Source: Castanea sativa (lineage: Eukaryota; Streptophyta; Magnoliopsida; Fagales; Fagaceae). Taken from it: a stretch of DNA of 64,000 nucleotides. The position numbers and the translations under genes were made by a program. Of the stretch, positions 1 to 11,700 are shown one piece after another; positions within the stretch are counted from its first letter, which is position 1, and the number at the start of each line of letters is the position of its first letter. The notes beneath the pieces are model-generated. The model did no database searches. It was not told the origin of the DNA and saw nothing but the letters and a program-made list of their open reading frames with translations. Location: NCBI RefSeq assembly GCF_040712315.1, contig NC_134013.1, forward strand, positions 80,234,001 to 80,298,000, given 5' to 3'.

Positions 1-17
1 CTCAAATATATATATAT

Positions 18-795
18 TGTAAGTGTATAATTACGCCTGAACCCAAAAACAAACGTAGGCTCAGACCCAATGAGCCTTAAACAATAAAATTTGTAGAGTG
101 TGAGTTCACAATCTAGTTTAGTGGTGTTCGAAACTTGATGAACAGGCTAGAATGTTACAGTATTTGCAAACAATGGACGAATAGGGCAAATGAACCTCCT
201 CGGACGTAAGCCGATGACGATTTATGTATTATTTCTCTTTTTCTTTCAAAGATTACAGTTCTTAGTTATTCTCTAATTCTCAAAAAAAAAAAAAACCCCT
301 TCCCTTTACTCTCTTCATTTTTTCTTTAAATACTTCTTCTCCTTCCCTCTTTATCCCCGTGTCACACAAATTACCCTATTAGACACCTGTCCCATCCACC
401 ACCCTCTAGAAGTCTTCAAATGATAGCAAGAAGACTGACTTCTACTGTTCAGGGGTCATTTCCCCATTAATGCGGCTAGAGAGGTAGATGCAGGGTCTTT
501 AATGTGGAGGTAGCAGCCTTTTTCCCCAGATATTTCTGTTACACCTTTACATCTAGAGGGTGTTTAGATCACCCTCTTACCCTTCAGTTTTCCCAGAGTT
601 CTACCTTTAATCTTCTTAGCTAGTCCCAAGGTCATTGCTGGGCTTGTCCGAGAGGACAGTACTCCTCGGACACATCCTCGGACCATTACAACGTAGACTA
701 ACTTGTGGGCCTGGAGGCCTTAATAAAAAACAAACTTGTATTCATCAAAAAAATCTCAAGCTCAAATATTTATTCGGGAACTTCTACCTCCCACA
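18..795 (+). mobile_element. Solo LTR, copy 1 (778 bp)
   Basis: Starts TGTAAGTG and ends CCCACA (TG...CA), flanked by the perfect 5-bp duplication TATAT at 13-17 and 796-800. It is similar along its length to the copies at 6943-7750 and, inverted, 13079-13846. Shared landmarks are the 'caatgagcc' block near the start, the 'ccattaatg' block near 466 and several CTCGGAC motifs around 630-685. No internal retrotransposon coding region is attached, so this is best read as a solo LTR left by recombination between two LTRs. Confidence 0.85.
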
Positions 796-1090
796 TATAT
801 AGAAGAAAAAAAAAATCGATTTGTGTGATAATATTTAATACTACATGTATTTTTGATTGTGACATAGATGACCTTTCTATATTTTTTTTGGCTGAGTGGA
901 TAAACTTTCTATTTAATACTGGTGAGAGGTAAAAATCTATGTAAACCTCATAAAAGGTTGATGACCATATTAAGAATAACTCTTTATTAGCTATTGTGAC
1001 CCTTCAATAAATTTAAATTATTGAGGGGAGCTATAAATTAAAATTTTATAGTATTTTTTAAAAAAAGTCACATATTTTTTTTGAAAAACA

Positions 1091-1091
1091 A

Positions 1092-1143
<52 letters not shown>
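1091..1143. repeat. Compound CA/TA microsatellite
   Basis: An (AC)n run passes directly into an (AT)n run. It lies in AT-rich intergenic DNA upstream of DCL4. The open frame crossing it on the minus strand is low complexity and not a gene. Confidence 0.9.
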
Positions 1144-1146
<3 letters not shown>

Positions 1147-1757
1147 AAGATGATGAGATAAGGGAATGAACTCACACGCCAATACCAACAAAAAGTCACA
1201 TCTATTGGTCCAAAAAAACTACATTTATCACATAAATGGATGCAATAATAATTTTGAAAATGAAACCAAATTTGATGGATTACCAAAATAAAATTTTCAA
1301 AATTGATAGACCATAATGAAAATACCCCACTCTCTAATTGGTTTCATTTTCAAATTTATTTTTTCATGTCCTATATTTACTGAAGGGTCACATTAGTTAC
1401 AGGCATGAACGAATCAAATGAAAAATTTCAGACTCAAAGAATCAAAATAAAAATAATCACAATCTATCAACAAAAAGAAAAAAGTACTCTTAAATCTTAA
1501 TTAATAAAAATCTAATAAGAACAACCAATGACGTAGTGGGCATGTGGCTTTCGTAAAGAGCGAGGAACCTGAAAGATGCTTCACAAAAAGCGCTAGACTT
1601 AAATGGGAATCGAATCGTGGACTTTACAGCATTCGCAAGTAAAGTCGTTCATTTCGAGGCCCACGCACAACAAATCAGTACAGAAACCTCTCTCTCTCTA
1701 CTCACCCAAAAAAAAAAAAAAGAAAAAAAAAAGGGGTAACCAATATTTTTTTTTTGG

Positions 1758-1931
1758 TAACAATAATAGGGGTTAATTAGGTTATTGCAGCCCACGGGCA
1801 GGACACTTGGATTAAAACTTATCTATTAAAAATTATCTATTAAGGATTGGCTGCATCCAAAATAGATGAGTTTTAACTCGAGCGCCCTACTCGAGGGCTG
1901 ACGTAGTTTAACTAACTCCTATTATTGTTTA
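1758..1931. mobile_element. Foldback (hairpin) MITE-like element upstream of DCL4
   Basis: Two arms of roughly 70 bases are inverted imperfect copies. The left arm has AACAATAATAGGGGTTAATT near 1759, and the right arm ends with the reverse complement AACTCCTATTATTGTT near 1914-1930. Internal stretches (AGCCC..GGGC..G and TTAAAACT.ATCTATT) also pair. The loop is about 30 bases. The family is not identified, and a clean target duplication was not found. Confidence 0.6.
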
Positions 1932-2644
1932 TCTAAAAAAAAAATCATATGAAAAATACTAGAAATAAAAACTTAAAAAACAAAATTTACAAATTGCTTG
2001 TAATTGATTATTGGTAATAAAAATGTGATGTTATTACTTGACTCAGATGAGAACCAGTAAGAAGCTGACCGTTTGTAATATTGTTGTAAAATAATTTGTG
2101 TCGGTAGTATTACTCAAACATCAAAGGCTAACATATCCGAAATTTGTGCTACAATAATTCCAAAAAATAAAATAAAAATTGTGCTACTACCAGTTGGGTA
2201 GTTAGGTTTAACGCATTTTAAACCTTACTAATTTGGTATTTAAATTCTACGTGTTTTATGAGATAGTTGAAAAAAAAATACGTGTTTAGAAACTAAGTTG
2301 ACTTTAAGAACCAAATTGGTCGGTTTTAAATTTTAAATTCTCTTGAACTTTTTTATATTTTTTTGAGAATGAATTCTCTTGCACTTGGTTCCAAAACATC
2401 AAAAATGGTAAAAGGAATTTACCGAAATTAATGTAAACGAATATGAATTATATTATATGCTCACGCAAAGACTTGTGTTGTTGGTCGGTCCATTGGTCTT
2501 CTCTCTCACACACTCACATACACTGATACATATACAAACTCGCGCTCCGTCTCTCTCTCTCTCTCTCACACACGCACACGCACACACACACACACAAACA
2601 GAGATTACTGACAAAAAGCCTGAGTGAAAGAAAGAAAAACAACG

Positions 2645-2665
2645 ATGATGGCAAGTGCTACCTAG
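2645..2665 (+). promoter_or_regulatory. Short upstream ORF in the DCL4 leader
   Basis: A seven-codon reading frame (two ATG codons, then GCA AGT GCT ACC and TAG) ends 106 bases before the chosen DCL4 start. If transcription starts upstream of 2645, scanning ribosomes meet it first, so it could dampen DCL4 translation. Only the frame is seen; the regulatory effect is inferred. Confidence 0.4.
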
Positions 2666-2771
2666 ACTTGTTGATTCTATATAACTCTAGTTTATGGTCA
2701 TTCTTATTATCTTGTTTTGTCTTATTTCTCTTCTCTTCTACTTCACAACTTCGAGTTCACAGCAGCACACA

Positions 2772-5700
2772 ATGCCAGACGGCGGAGACGATCGTCCTTC
2801 CGCCGGTACTACGGAGTTTGGTGCTACCGTCGCCACATCCTCTTCGGGTGTCTCTGACTCTGGGGTTCATGTTGATCGTGATGATAGTGTTGATCATGAT
2901 GATGGAGTGGAAGCAGTTTCAGCAACTCGTGCGACTGATAAAGATCCTAGAGAGTATGCCAGAAAGTACGTTCCTTTTCATCTTTATGCTTCATTTCTCA
3001 TCTGGGTTTTCATTTTTATTTTTCCCAGAAACTTCTTCCTTGAAAAGTTGTTTTTTTTTTGGGTTACATTGGTTGTTGTGTGTGTGTGTGTGTGACTTTT
3101 TCCCTGCTTGGCTGCTGGGAAAGTTGAGGAAAATTTATGTAGAATGGGTTCTATGCTTTTGAATTCTATATCGTTTTTGGAGGATTATAATGCTTGATTG
3201 ACATGGGCTAAAATAGTGGTGCCACACTTAGTTCTTTGAGTTCTCAAACTTTCTGGGTACTCTCTGAAACATAAATTTTGTGTTCTTACTCTACAATTTT
3301 TCATAGAAACTGGGCAAGTAACGAAATGCTGGGGTTTATGCTTTTCTTAAGGCTTTGTTTTCAGAACACATAAGCACAGCTTAAGCAATCCAATTGTGTT
3401 TGGCTTTGCTGGTTTAAATTGTAATGCAAAATTTCTTTTTTCTTCAGAAGATAGGAGGAGCTTATTGTTGGTTATGTTGTTTTGTGATTATGTTTTCTGA
3501 AGGTACCAGTTAGACCTATGCAAGAAAGCTCTGGAGGAGAATATAATTGTTTATTTGGGGACAGGTTGTGGGAAGACCCACATTGCGGTACTGCTTATAC
3601 ATGAGCTGGGTCACTTGATAAAGAAGCCCCAGAAGAACATATGCGTCTTTCTTGCCCCTACAGTGGCTCTGGTTCAGCAGGTAAGCTACTATCTATTTAT
3701 GTTGGTTTTATAATTCAAAGTTCAGTTTTGGGTTGTATTGAAGTTTGAGACAATCTTTGTAGTTTATATGGCTAGTACATTGCACAATAATTTACTTGTT
3801 TGCTCCTTGGCTTAGTTTTTAGTGCTTATGTATGCAATTTCTCATTTCTAATCTAGAGTTTAAGAAGGGGCTTTTTGATTCCTTGTGCATTTACATTGGA
3901 AGGGAGTTTTGCATTTAATAAATAGAATCATTTTTGATAGGTAAAAATAATTTTATTGAGACGAGACTGCCTTGTGAAAATAGTCACGAAGTAGCCTACA
4001 AAATTACAATTGGAAAAATATTTACATATGGATCGACTTTATGAAGGACTGAATAAAGTTACTATTTGTGAGACTTGATACAAAAGATCACTCATAAAGA
4101 GAACTAATGAAAGATACTTGCAATTGAATTGACATGCACTCCACATCTTCAAAAGTAGGCTGATTTCTTTCCCTCCGTATAGTCCACGTCAAAGATAAGG
4201 GTGTAAGGTTCTAGATATCTGAATTAGGTCCCCTACTCTGCCACCCACATAATCAATCAAAAATCTTCTTTGGTAATACCTACCAAACCCCAAACATCCT
4301 GAATATCAAACTCCATAACTCAAAGGCCACATTACAATGAATCACAAGGTGGTCCATGGTCTCCCTGCTACAATGGCACCTACAACACCAACTGACCATT
4401 GAGTAACTCCTCTTGATGAGTTTCTCACGGGTAAGAATGTTCCCCCAATTTGCCATCCACACAAAAAAAGAAACTATCCTATGAACATCATTTCACCTTA
4501 CTGTGAACTCATGATTATACTATGAACTCATTACTCCTTGATATTTTTTTTTTGATAAATAACGTAAGAATATTATTAAAAATAATAAAGAAAATGCCAA
4601 GACGAGTACATTGGGGATGTACTATGGGTACAAAAATCAAGAAAGAAAAGAACAACGGTCAAGAAAATTAGAAAAGGAAGAACAAGAAAAATGAGAAAAA
4701 ACCACACTCCATTCAAAAAGTGTGTGTAAGAAAAATGACTTAATTTCCAGCAAAGATCGTTCACAGCCCTCAAAACTTCTAGCATTCCTTTCTCGCCAAA
4801 TGCACCAAATCAAGCAGTGAGGTACTAATCTCCAAACATCAATGTGACGATGTCGCGCAAACTTTCCTTGCCAAGCCTCAAACACCTCAATAACAGTACG
4901 AGGCATAACCCACTGAATGCCAAACAAACAGAAAACCAAACTCCACAACTCCCAAGCTATGGTGCAATGAAGTAGAAGATGATCCACCGACTCCCCACAC
5001 CTCTTACACATAGAGCACCAGTCAAGAACTATCACTCGTCTTTTACGAAGGTTATCTGTTGTTAAGATCTTACCTAAGGAAGCAGACCAAGAAAAGAAGG
5101 CTACCCTTGGAGGCGCCTTCGATTGCCATATCATTTTCCATGGAAAGGAAACAAGATTATGAGGGTAGAAGGAACTGTAATAACTTCTAACCTCAAAACT
5201 TGTATTCCTTGCAGACTTCCAACAAACCTTATCTGGACCAAGCCCTCTCACTAACGAGGAATAGACTAGCCCCATAAACCGGTCAAAGGCTTCCTCTTCC
5301 CAATCTTGTGGTGGACGACGAAATTGCGCATTCCAGTGAAACCTCCCAGCAGACCAACCCATAACTTCAGCCACTGAGGAGTCCTTGGACCTACTAAGAC
5401 AATATAGCTCCGGAAAGGCCTCTTGGAGAGTACAATCCCCACACCACACATGCTTCCAAAATTTTACTCTAGTACCATCCCCCACATCATAAACAAGAAG
5501 TTTAGAGAAGTTCAACCAACCACTTCTAATATATCTCCACAAGCTGACCCCATAAGGACTTGTCACCTTCTTCGTACACCAACCACCCCACATGTTCCCA
5601 TATTTTGCCTCTATAACCCTCCTCCATAAAGCATCAGTCTCGGTACCATACCTCCACAACCATTTACCTAATAGGGCAGAATTAAAATTACTCAACTGTC

Positions 5701-8700
5701 TTATACCCAACCCCCCATCCTGTAAAGGCCTACAAACCTTGGCCCAATGAACTAAATGAAATTTAGGTTCACCACCAATCCCATCCCACAAAAAATCTCT
5801 CTGTAACTTCTCCATACGCTTAGCCACCTTACCCGGTAAAGGAAGAAGGGAAAGGAAGTATGTAGGTAAGGACAAGAGTGAGCTTTTAATGAGTGTCACC
5901 TTACCTCCTTTAGATAAATACATTCTCTTCCAACCTGCTAATCTCCTCTCCATTCTCTCAAGAATAGGGTTCCAAACAGATAAGTCCTTGAATTTTGCAC
6001 CTAAAGGAAGGCCCAAATATTTCAAGGGCAAAGAAGACTGTCCACACCCCAACAAACCCACCAAAGCCTCCAAATTGGGTACCCCTCCAACAGGAACCAA
6101 CTCAGATTTCCCTAAATTAATACGAAGCCCTGACACCTCCTCAAATCTAGCAAGAATCGCCCTCAAATTAGCAATCTGAGAAGGTTCAGCATCACAAAAA
6201 ATCAACGTGTCATCTGCAAATAAAAGGTGAGATACCATTACTGAAGAACCAGTCATACTGCCCACAGAAAAGCCTGAGAATTGCCCAGTAGATACAGCCA
6301 CATCCAACATACGACTCAACGCCTCCATCACAATATCAAACAACAATGGAGATAAGGGATCCCCTTGCCGAAGCCCTCTAGAACTGCCAAAGAAATCAGA
6401 TGGGCTACCATTGATCAAAATGGAAAACTTCACAGTTGAAATGCAATACCTTATCCATTATCAAAATAAGGCTAGACTACCCGAAAATACATAAGTGTCA
6501 ATTGGTATCTCATTACCTTTGAGGACATATCGACCATATTTTACTAGTTCGTATAGTAGCACGCAGGTGAACATTGCCAGCAAGGTTTCTCTTAGAATCT
6601 ATACATAAAAACAAAGAGTTTTCAGCAGTTAGGATATTTATGCATATTATAGTTTTGACCAAATTATCCATTCTTCATTAGTTATTTTGCCCACAAACTA
6701 TGAAATGTCCACGTTGTTTCTTCTTCTCATACGTTACATGCATGAATTAGGATAGGCAGTAGTCCCATTTAAAAACCAGTGAATTCCGTTAAGTGTTCAA
6801 CTAACTTCATTAGCACTTTAGTAGGTAGTAGGGCTCAAATAAAGTATTAAGATCAACATTCTATTTATTTGAGCTAGATTGCACTTGACTATTAGCATCT
6901 GAGCAATAATGATTGAGCATTTAATAGATATCTAATCATACCTGTAAGGACACGTTTTGATCCACAGCCCAAGAGATTTAGATAGTGGCCCAATAAGCCT
7001 AAAACAATAAATTTGTTAGAGAGTGGGCTTGTTAATGAACGTTCAATGAGTTAAAGTATAGATCACAGTAGGCTAGTTGGTGTTAGAATGAATAAAACAA
7101 ACAATTTGAAAAGAAGAATACTCCTCGTCAAGTCCGAGGATGGTGTGTTCTTATATATTTCTTTTAGACTTATATAAATATTCAAGTTCTTGGTTACACA
7201 ATTGTTTCTTTTCTGTTTTTTCTCTGATGATCCCTTCTATAATGGAATCCTCCTCCTTTTATACCCCCTTTCCTTCTTTCATCTTAGCCTTCCGCGCATA
7301 GATTGAATTGCTAATCTCCTTGATACTTGTCCCATCAGCACCTTCTTGAAGTCTTTGTGAGTAGCTATGAGGCTTGAAGTCACTGTTTAGGTATCATCTC
7401 CACATTAATGTGACTAATTGATTAGGTGCAGAGCATTCAATGCGGCGGTAACAGCTTTCTTCCCAAATATTTCTCAATTCTCTATTGACTTACTTCTCTC
7501 TGAAGCTTATCCTCCCAAGCACGGTTGCCCACTGCCCAGTACATGATGAGTGGTCGGACTTTAGGCTTCCACTCTGTTGGCCGAGGAAGGGTGGCTTCTC
7601 GGACAACGTAACCTGTTTATTATGATGAGGCCTCTTCCTTGGCCCAATAGCTTACTTACCTTCACTAAAACTTATTTGTCCTCGGGCTCTTAGACGTCCT
7701 CGGGTGTGGCCTACGGCCCAATATCCTTATCTGGGCCTTTCATCCCTACAATACCATTTCATTCCACAATCATTGAGTCCATTAATTTTCACTTTTTCTT
7801 GACATGTTTGGTTGAATTTTATAATAATGTACTTGTTTATTTGATTGTTATTCCTGCTGTGTAGACGGTTCTTTTCTTGTAATTATCCATGTACAGAGGT
7901 TTTTTATTGCTAACTTTCCCTGTTATATGGCTAAATTCAGTTGATGTACAAGGCATGGCCAAGTTTATTTAAAAAATCTTTTTTTATTTGCTAGTTGCAT
8001 TTGGTAACTATTTGTTATTATAATGTAAAGCATAAACGCAGTTGCTTCCATTCTGTTGTCACATGATTTTAATCGGTGCTTTTATTTTATTATTATTTTT
8101 TCTGTCTTAGCAAGCCAAGGCTATAGAAGAATCTATTGATTTCAAGGTTGGGGTCTATTGTGGGAGCTCTAAGCAGTTGAAAAGCCATGAAGACTGGGAT
8201 AAAGAAATTGAACAGTATGAGGTAGTTATACTAAACCTGATCTAAAATTTATCACCCAAATTCATTCTGCACGTGGATGTATTCATCCTTCTGATAATTG
8301 CGAAGTTATTGTTGCATATAATGTCGTCCTCTCATAGATCAAGTGTTATGAGATCAACATATGACAAGAATTTTTCTTAATTCCCTTTTATTGAGTTCAA
8401 CAATTGAAAATGGGAAGTTACTTATCCCATGGCTGCTTCATCATCCTTGAAATTTTTCTGTTTATGTCGTTTGTTTTCTGCAGATTCTTGTTATGACGCC
8501 TCAAATACTTCTGCGTAACTTGGTTCATTGCTTTATCAAGATGGAGTACATTGTACTTTTGATATTTGACGAGTGCCATCATGCTCAAGTCAAAAGCAAC
8601 CATCCTTATGCGGAAATCATGAAAGTAAGGGACTCTTGCTCACCCTTACTTCTAACATGCCTCACAAGTTCCCACACGCTTCTTTCTGGTCAGTAGTTTG

Positions 8701-11700
8701 ATATAATTTTTTTAACGCAAATTATCTTGATCATGTTCTAGGTCTTCTATAAACCTGATGTCGGAAAACTCCCCCGTATATTTGGCATGACTGCATCTCC
8801 AGTTGTGGGAAAAGGTAATTTGATGTTACGTTTTTGTTTGAAATTTGGAAATCAAACCCAAAGAAATTGTCTGAACATACCAGTTCTTTCATCATGTTAA
8901 TTTACAACTTGTTTGGTATATTATTTCTGATACTTAATGTTTGACTTGGAGGAGTCTAGACAAAATGAACTGGGAAAGAGTAGTAGTCAGTGGCGGAGCA
9001 ACGTGTAAGGCCCAAAATTCTGGAATTTTTTTTATAATATATACTAAAGATATATAAGTTTATGAAGTTTGGCCCCTCATAAAGAAGAGCCCCCTCCACA
9101 CCCCCCCTTCCCAAAAAAAAAAAAAAAGTCTAGCAAATTTTCATTTTAAGTTTTGGATCATTCTTGGTTTTAAGGAGCTATTGATTTTATTAAAATTCCC
9201 ATTTGGCTACACACATCTTTCATTTAATAATTTTCTTTTATTTATTAAAAAAATCCGAATTGGAAATTTTAACATCTTTCTTACTTATATATAAAAAAAA
9301 AAAATTTACCTGTACAGGTGATAGACTGATATTGCTTGAAGAAATAGGGGGGATTATTTAAAACAAAAAAATTATAATAATGGTGATTTTTTCAGTAATC
9401 TGATTGGTAATGGACAACCTTTGTTTATTCATTTATAGTTTAAAAGGATGATAATGTATCAAGATTATAAGGTATGGCTTACTCTAGTACTAAAAACAAG
9501 ATTTTTAGTTTTCTCTCACATACATAACTTGGTCCTCCCAAGAAACTTTTTTTTGGCTCCACCCTGGTATCAGTGATAGGTACTGCATATTGATGCTGTG
9601 TTTAGTTTGATTATTAGATACATTTTTTTTTTTTTTTTTTGATAAGTAAACAGAAATGAATGATTATTAGATACATGCTACAAAAATTTGTTGCTACTCT
9701 CCTTTTAGATGATAAAGCATTGGAGCTTTTAAGATTTCTTGAACTAGTAGTACTTATCGAAAAAAACCAAAAAGAAGATTTCTTGAACTAGTAATTTTGT
9801 TGTTTTTTGAACAAAATGTTGTAGTCTTTCCTTTGCTTCGTAATAGTAATTCTGATTTAAACGCTAAAGTGAATCATAAAAGTAATTTTGATAAAGAGTA
9901 GCACTGACGTAATTTGGTGAATCCCCCTAGTCTTGGACTTTATCTAGTTTTTTTTTTTTTTTTGTTTTTTTTTGTTTTTGGGAGCAATCTATGAAAAAAA
10001 TTAAACATTATAGTAGGTTGAACATGTGAGCTAGACTGCTGATAAAGTCTAGAAGGGATTGTGCCAGAAGCCTAAGATTGATTCTGCTTTAAACGGATTT
10101 GAAGTGAGTAGGGGGTGGGAGTGGGCTAGTGAGAGGATCCCCTTTTTGTGTAGCCTGTTTTATACCTTCTGGTGAAAAGAAGAAATAGAAAAAAGAATTG
10201 GGCTGTTAAATTTTTTAAGAATTTTAATGAGGGATTTAGCCTCGCACTTGCAATGATCAAGGTATGTTATAATCTTGATTCTCTTGTAATATACCTTATT
10301 GGAGATCCTTGTGTTTCTGCCTAATGATAGTTCTTGAGACACTGTTCTGGTTATGTAGTTCATGTCTAGGTTGTCAATAACTCACCCCACTTCATTATAC
10401 CTTAATCTCTGCATGTATGTGTTACTCTTTCAGGTGCTTCTGATCCAGCAAATTTACCAAAAAGCATCAATAGTCTTGAAATTTTACTTAATGCAAAGGT
10501 GGGCTATAGAACTGTTGATTTGAGCTATAATATGGGCTGATACAATCCTTCACACTCTTTTCTACTATTGATGGTGGTATAAAATAACATTGTTAACTAG
10601 ATTACTTAAGACAACTTATAAAATTTCACAAGATTTGCTTGTGCCCCCTAGATACAGTACCTTACAAAGAGCTGTTTTATATGTTAAAGTATTCTTATCC
10701 TTTTAATATACATAACCAACCAGTGTTCTTGGAGCTCCCTCTTCGTTTTTAAGTAAATTAATTTTACTTGTATATAATAATAAAAAAATAAAAAAATGTT
10801 TTATGGTGGCATGTGGTGATCTTGACTAGTGCTCTGTTCCCTCACGTAAGTGCTTGTAACTCTTTTTTTCTTTTTTTTTGGGGGGGGGGGGGTGTGTGCG
10901 GTGAGGAGGGGGTTTGTATGCTACTTTATTTTCATTGATGCTCTCCATGGCCTTTGGTGCTGTTTGCCTGGATCAAGCAGTACTTGGTTTGGCCTAGGCA
11001 TTCCAAAATCCAAACCACAATAAGGTTAATGGAATTCATTTGCCATCTTCATATGTGAGAACCTAAGGAGAGCTCACAAGGCTGTTCTTAGTTGTGTTTA
11101 TGTTTGACCCTAAGTGTACTTGGTCTGCACGTATATATATCTGACCTACATATTGTCTCTGCCATTTATGCAGCAGAGAATAGGTATGATTTGTATCTTT
11201 AAACTACAGTTTGCACTTAGGTCTGATACTGCAACATTTGTTTGATTAAAGTTTTCACTTCATGTAGTTTTCCACGTTGTTTTGTAGGTTTATTCTGTTG
11301 TAGATAAGAGAGAATTGGATACTTTTGTGGAATCTCCTGTAGTTAAAGTATATGATTATGGTCCCGTTCCAAATGGCACATCTAGCTACTATGTCACACA
11401 CTGTAGTAAACTTGAGGAGATGAAACGCCAGGTATATTGTTGTGGCATTTATTTTGGTGATAACTTTGTTTTCCTCCAACTAGGTTTCACTTGTCTCTAT
11501 TTCTCTGTGATATGAGCAGTGCATATCAACACTTAAAAGGAATGATCACCAAAGTCGGCTGAACGCAAAAAAACGACTAAGCAGAAATCATGATAATATG
11601 ATATTCTGTTTGGAAAATCTTGGCCTTTGGGGAGCATTACAAGTAAGCCATTGTAGCATCCAACCGATGTTTTTGTTTCTTCAAAATATTTTTCTTATTT

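Larger units (their letters stand above)
801..2640. other. Upstream region of DCL4
   Basis: AT-rich sequence without a supportable gene. It contains the CA/TA microsatellite, the foldback element and, just before the gene, a CT run followed by a CA run (about 2549-2595). This pyrimidine-rich stretch probably lies in or next to the DCL4 5' UTR. I could not fix a TATA box or transcription start by eye. Confidence 0.6.

Noticed and set aside
1600..1660. Possible tRNA-like B-box near 1610 (GGGAATCGAATCGTGG)
   Set aside because: Single motif without a paired A-box at proper spacing or a foldable tRNA; not enough to call.
2668..3162. 164-codon open frame overlapping DCL4 exon 1
   Set aside because: It is in a different frame from the conserved DCL4 exon, runs into the intron and is low complexity after the exon end.
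4637..6433. 598-codon frame considered as a host gene
   Set aside because: Its RT palm and zf-RVT domain show it is a 5'-truncated LINE ORF2.
8418..8603. Minus-strand open frame over the DCL4 DECH exon
   Set aside because: Shadow of the true plus-strand exon encoding the DECH box.
10877..10893. Poly-G runs near 10877, 14087 and 56611 as possible functional G-quadruplex sites
   Set aside because: They are simple homopolymers beside T runs in introns or repeats, with nothing pointing to a role.
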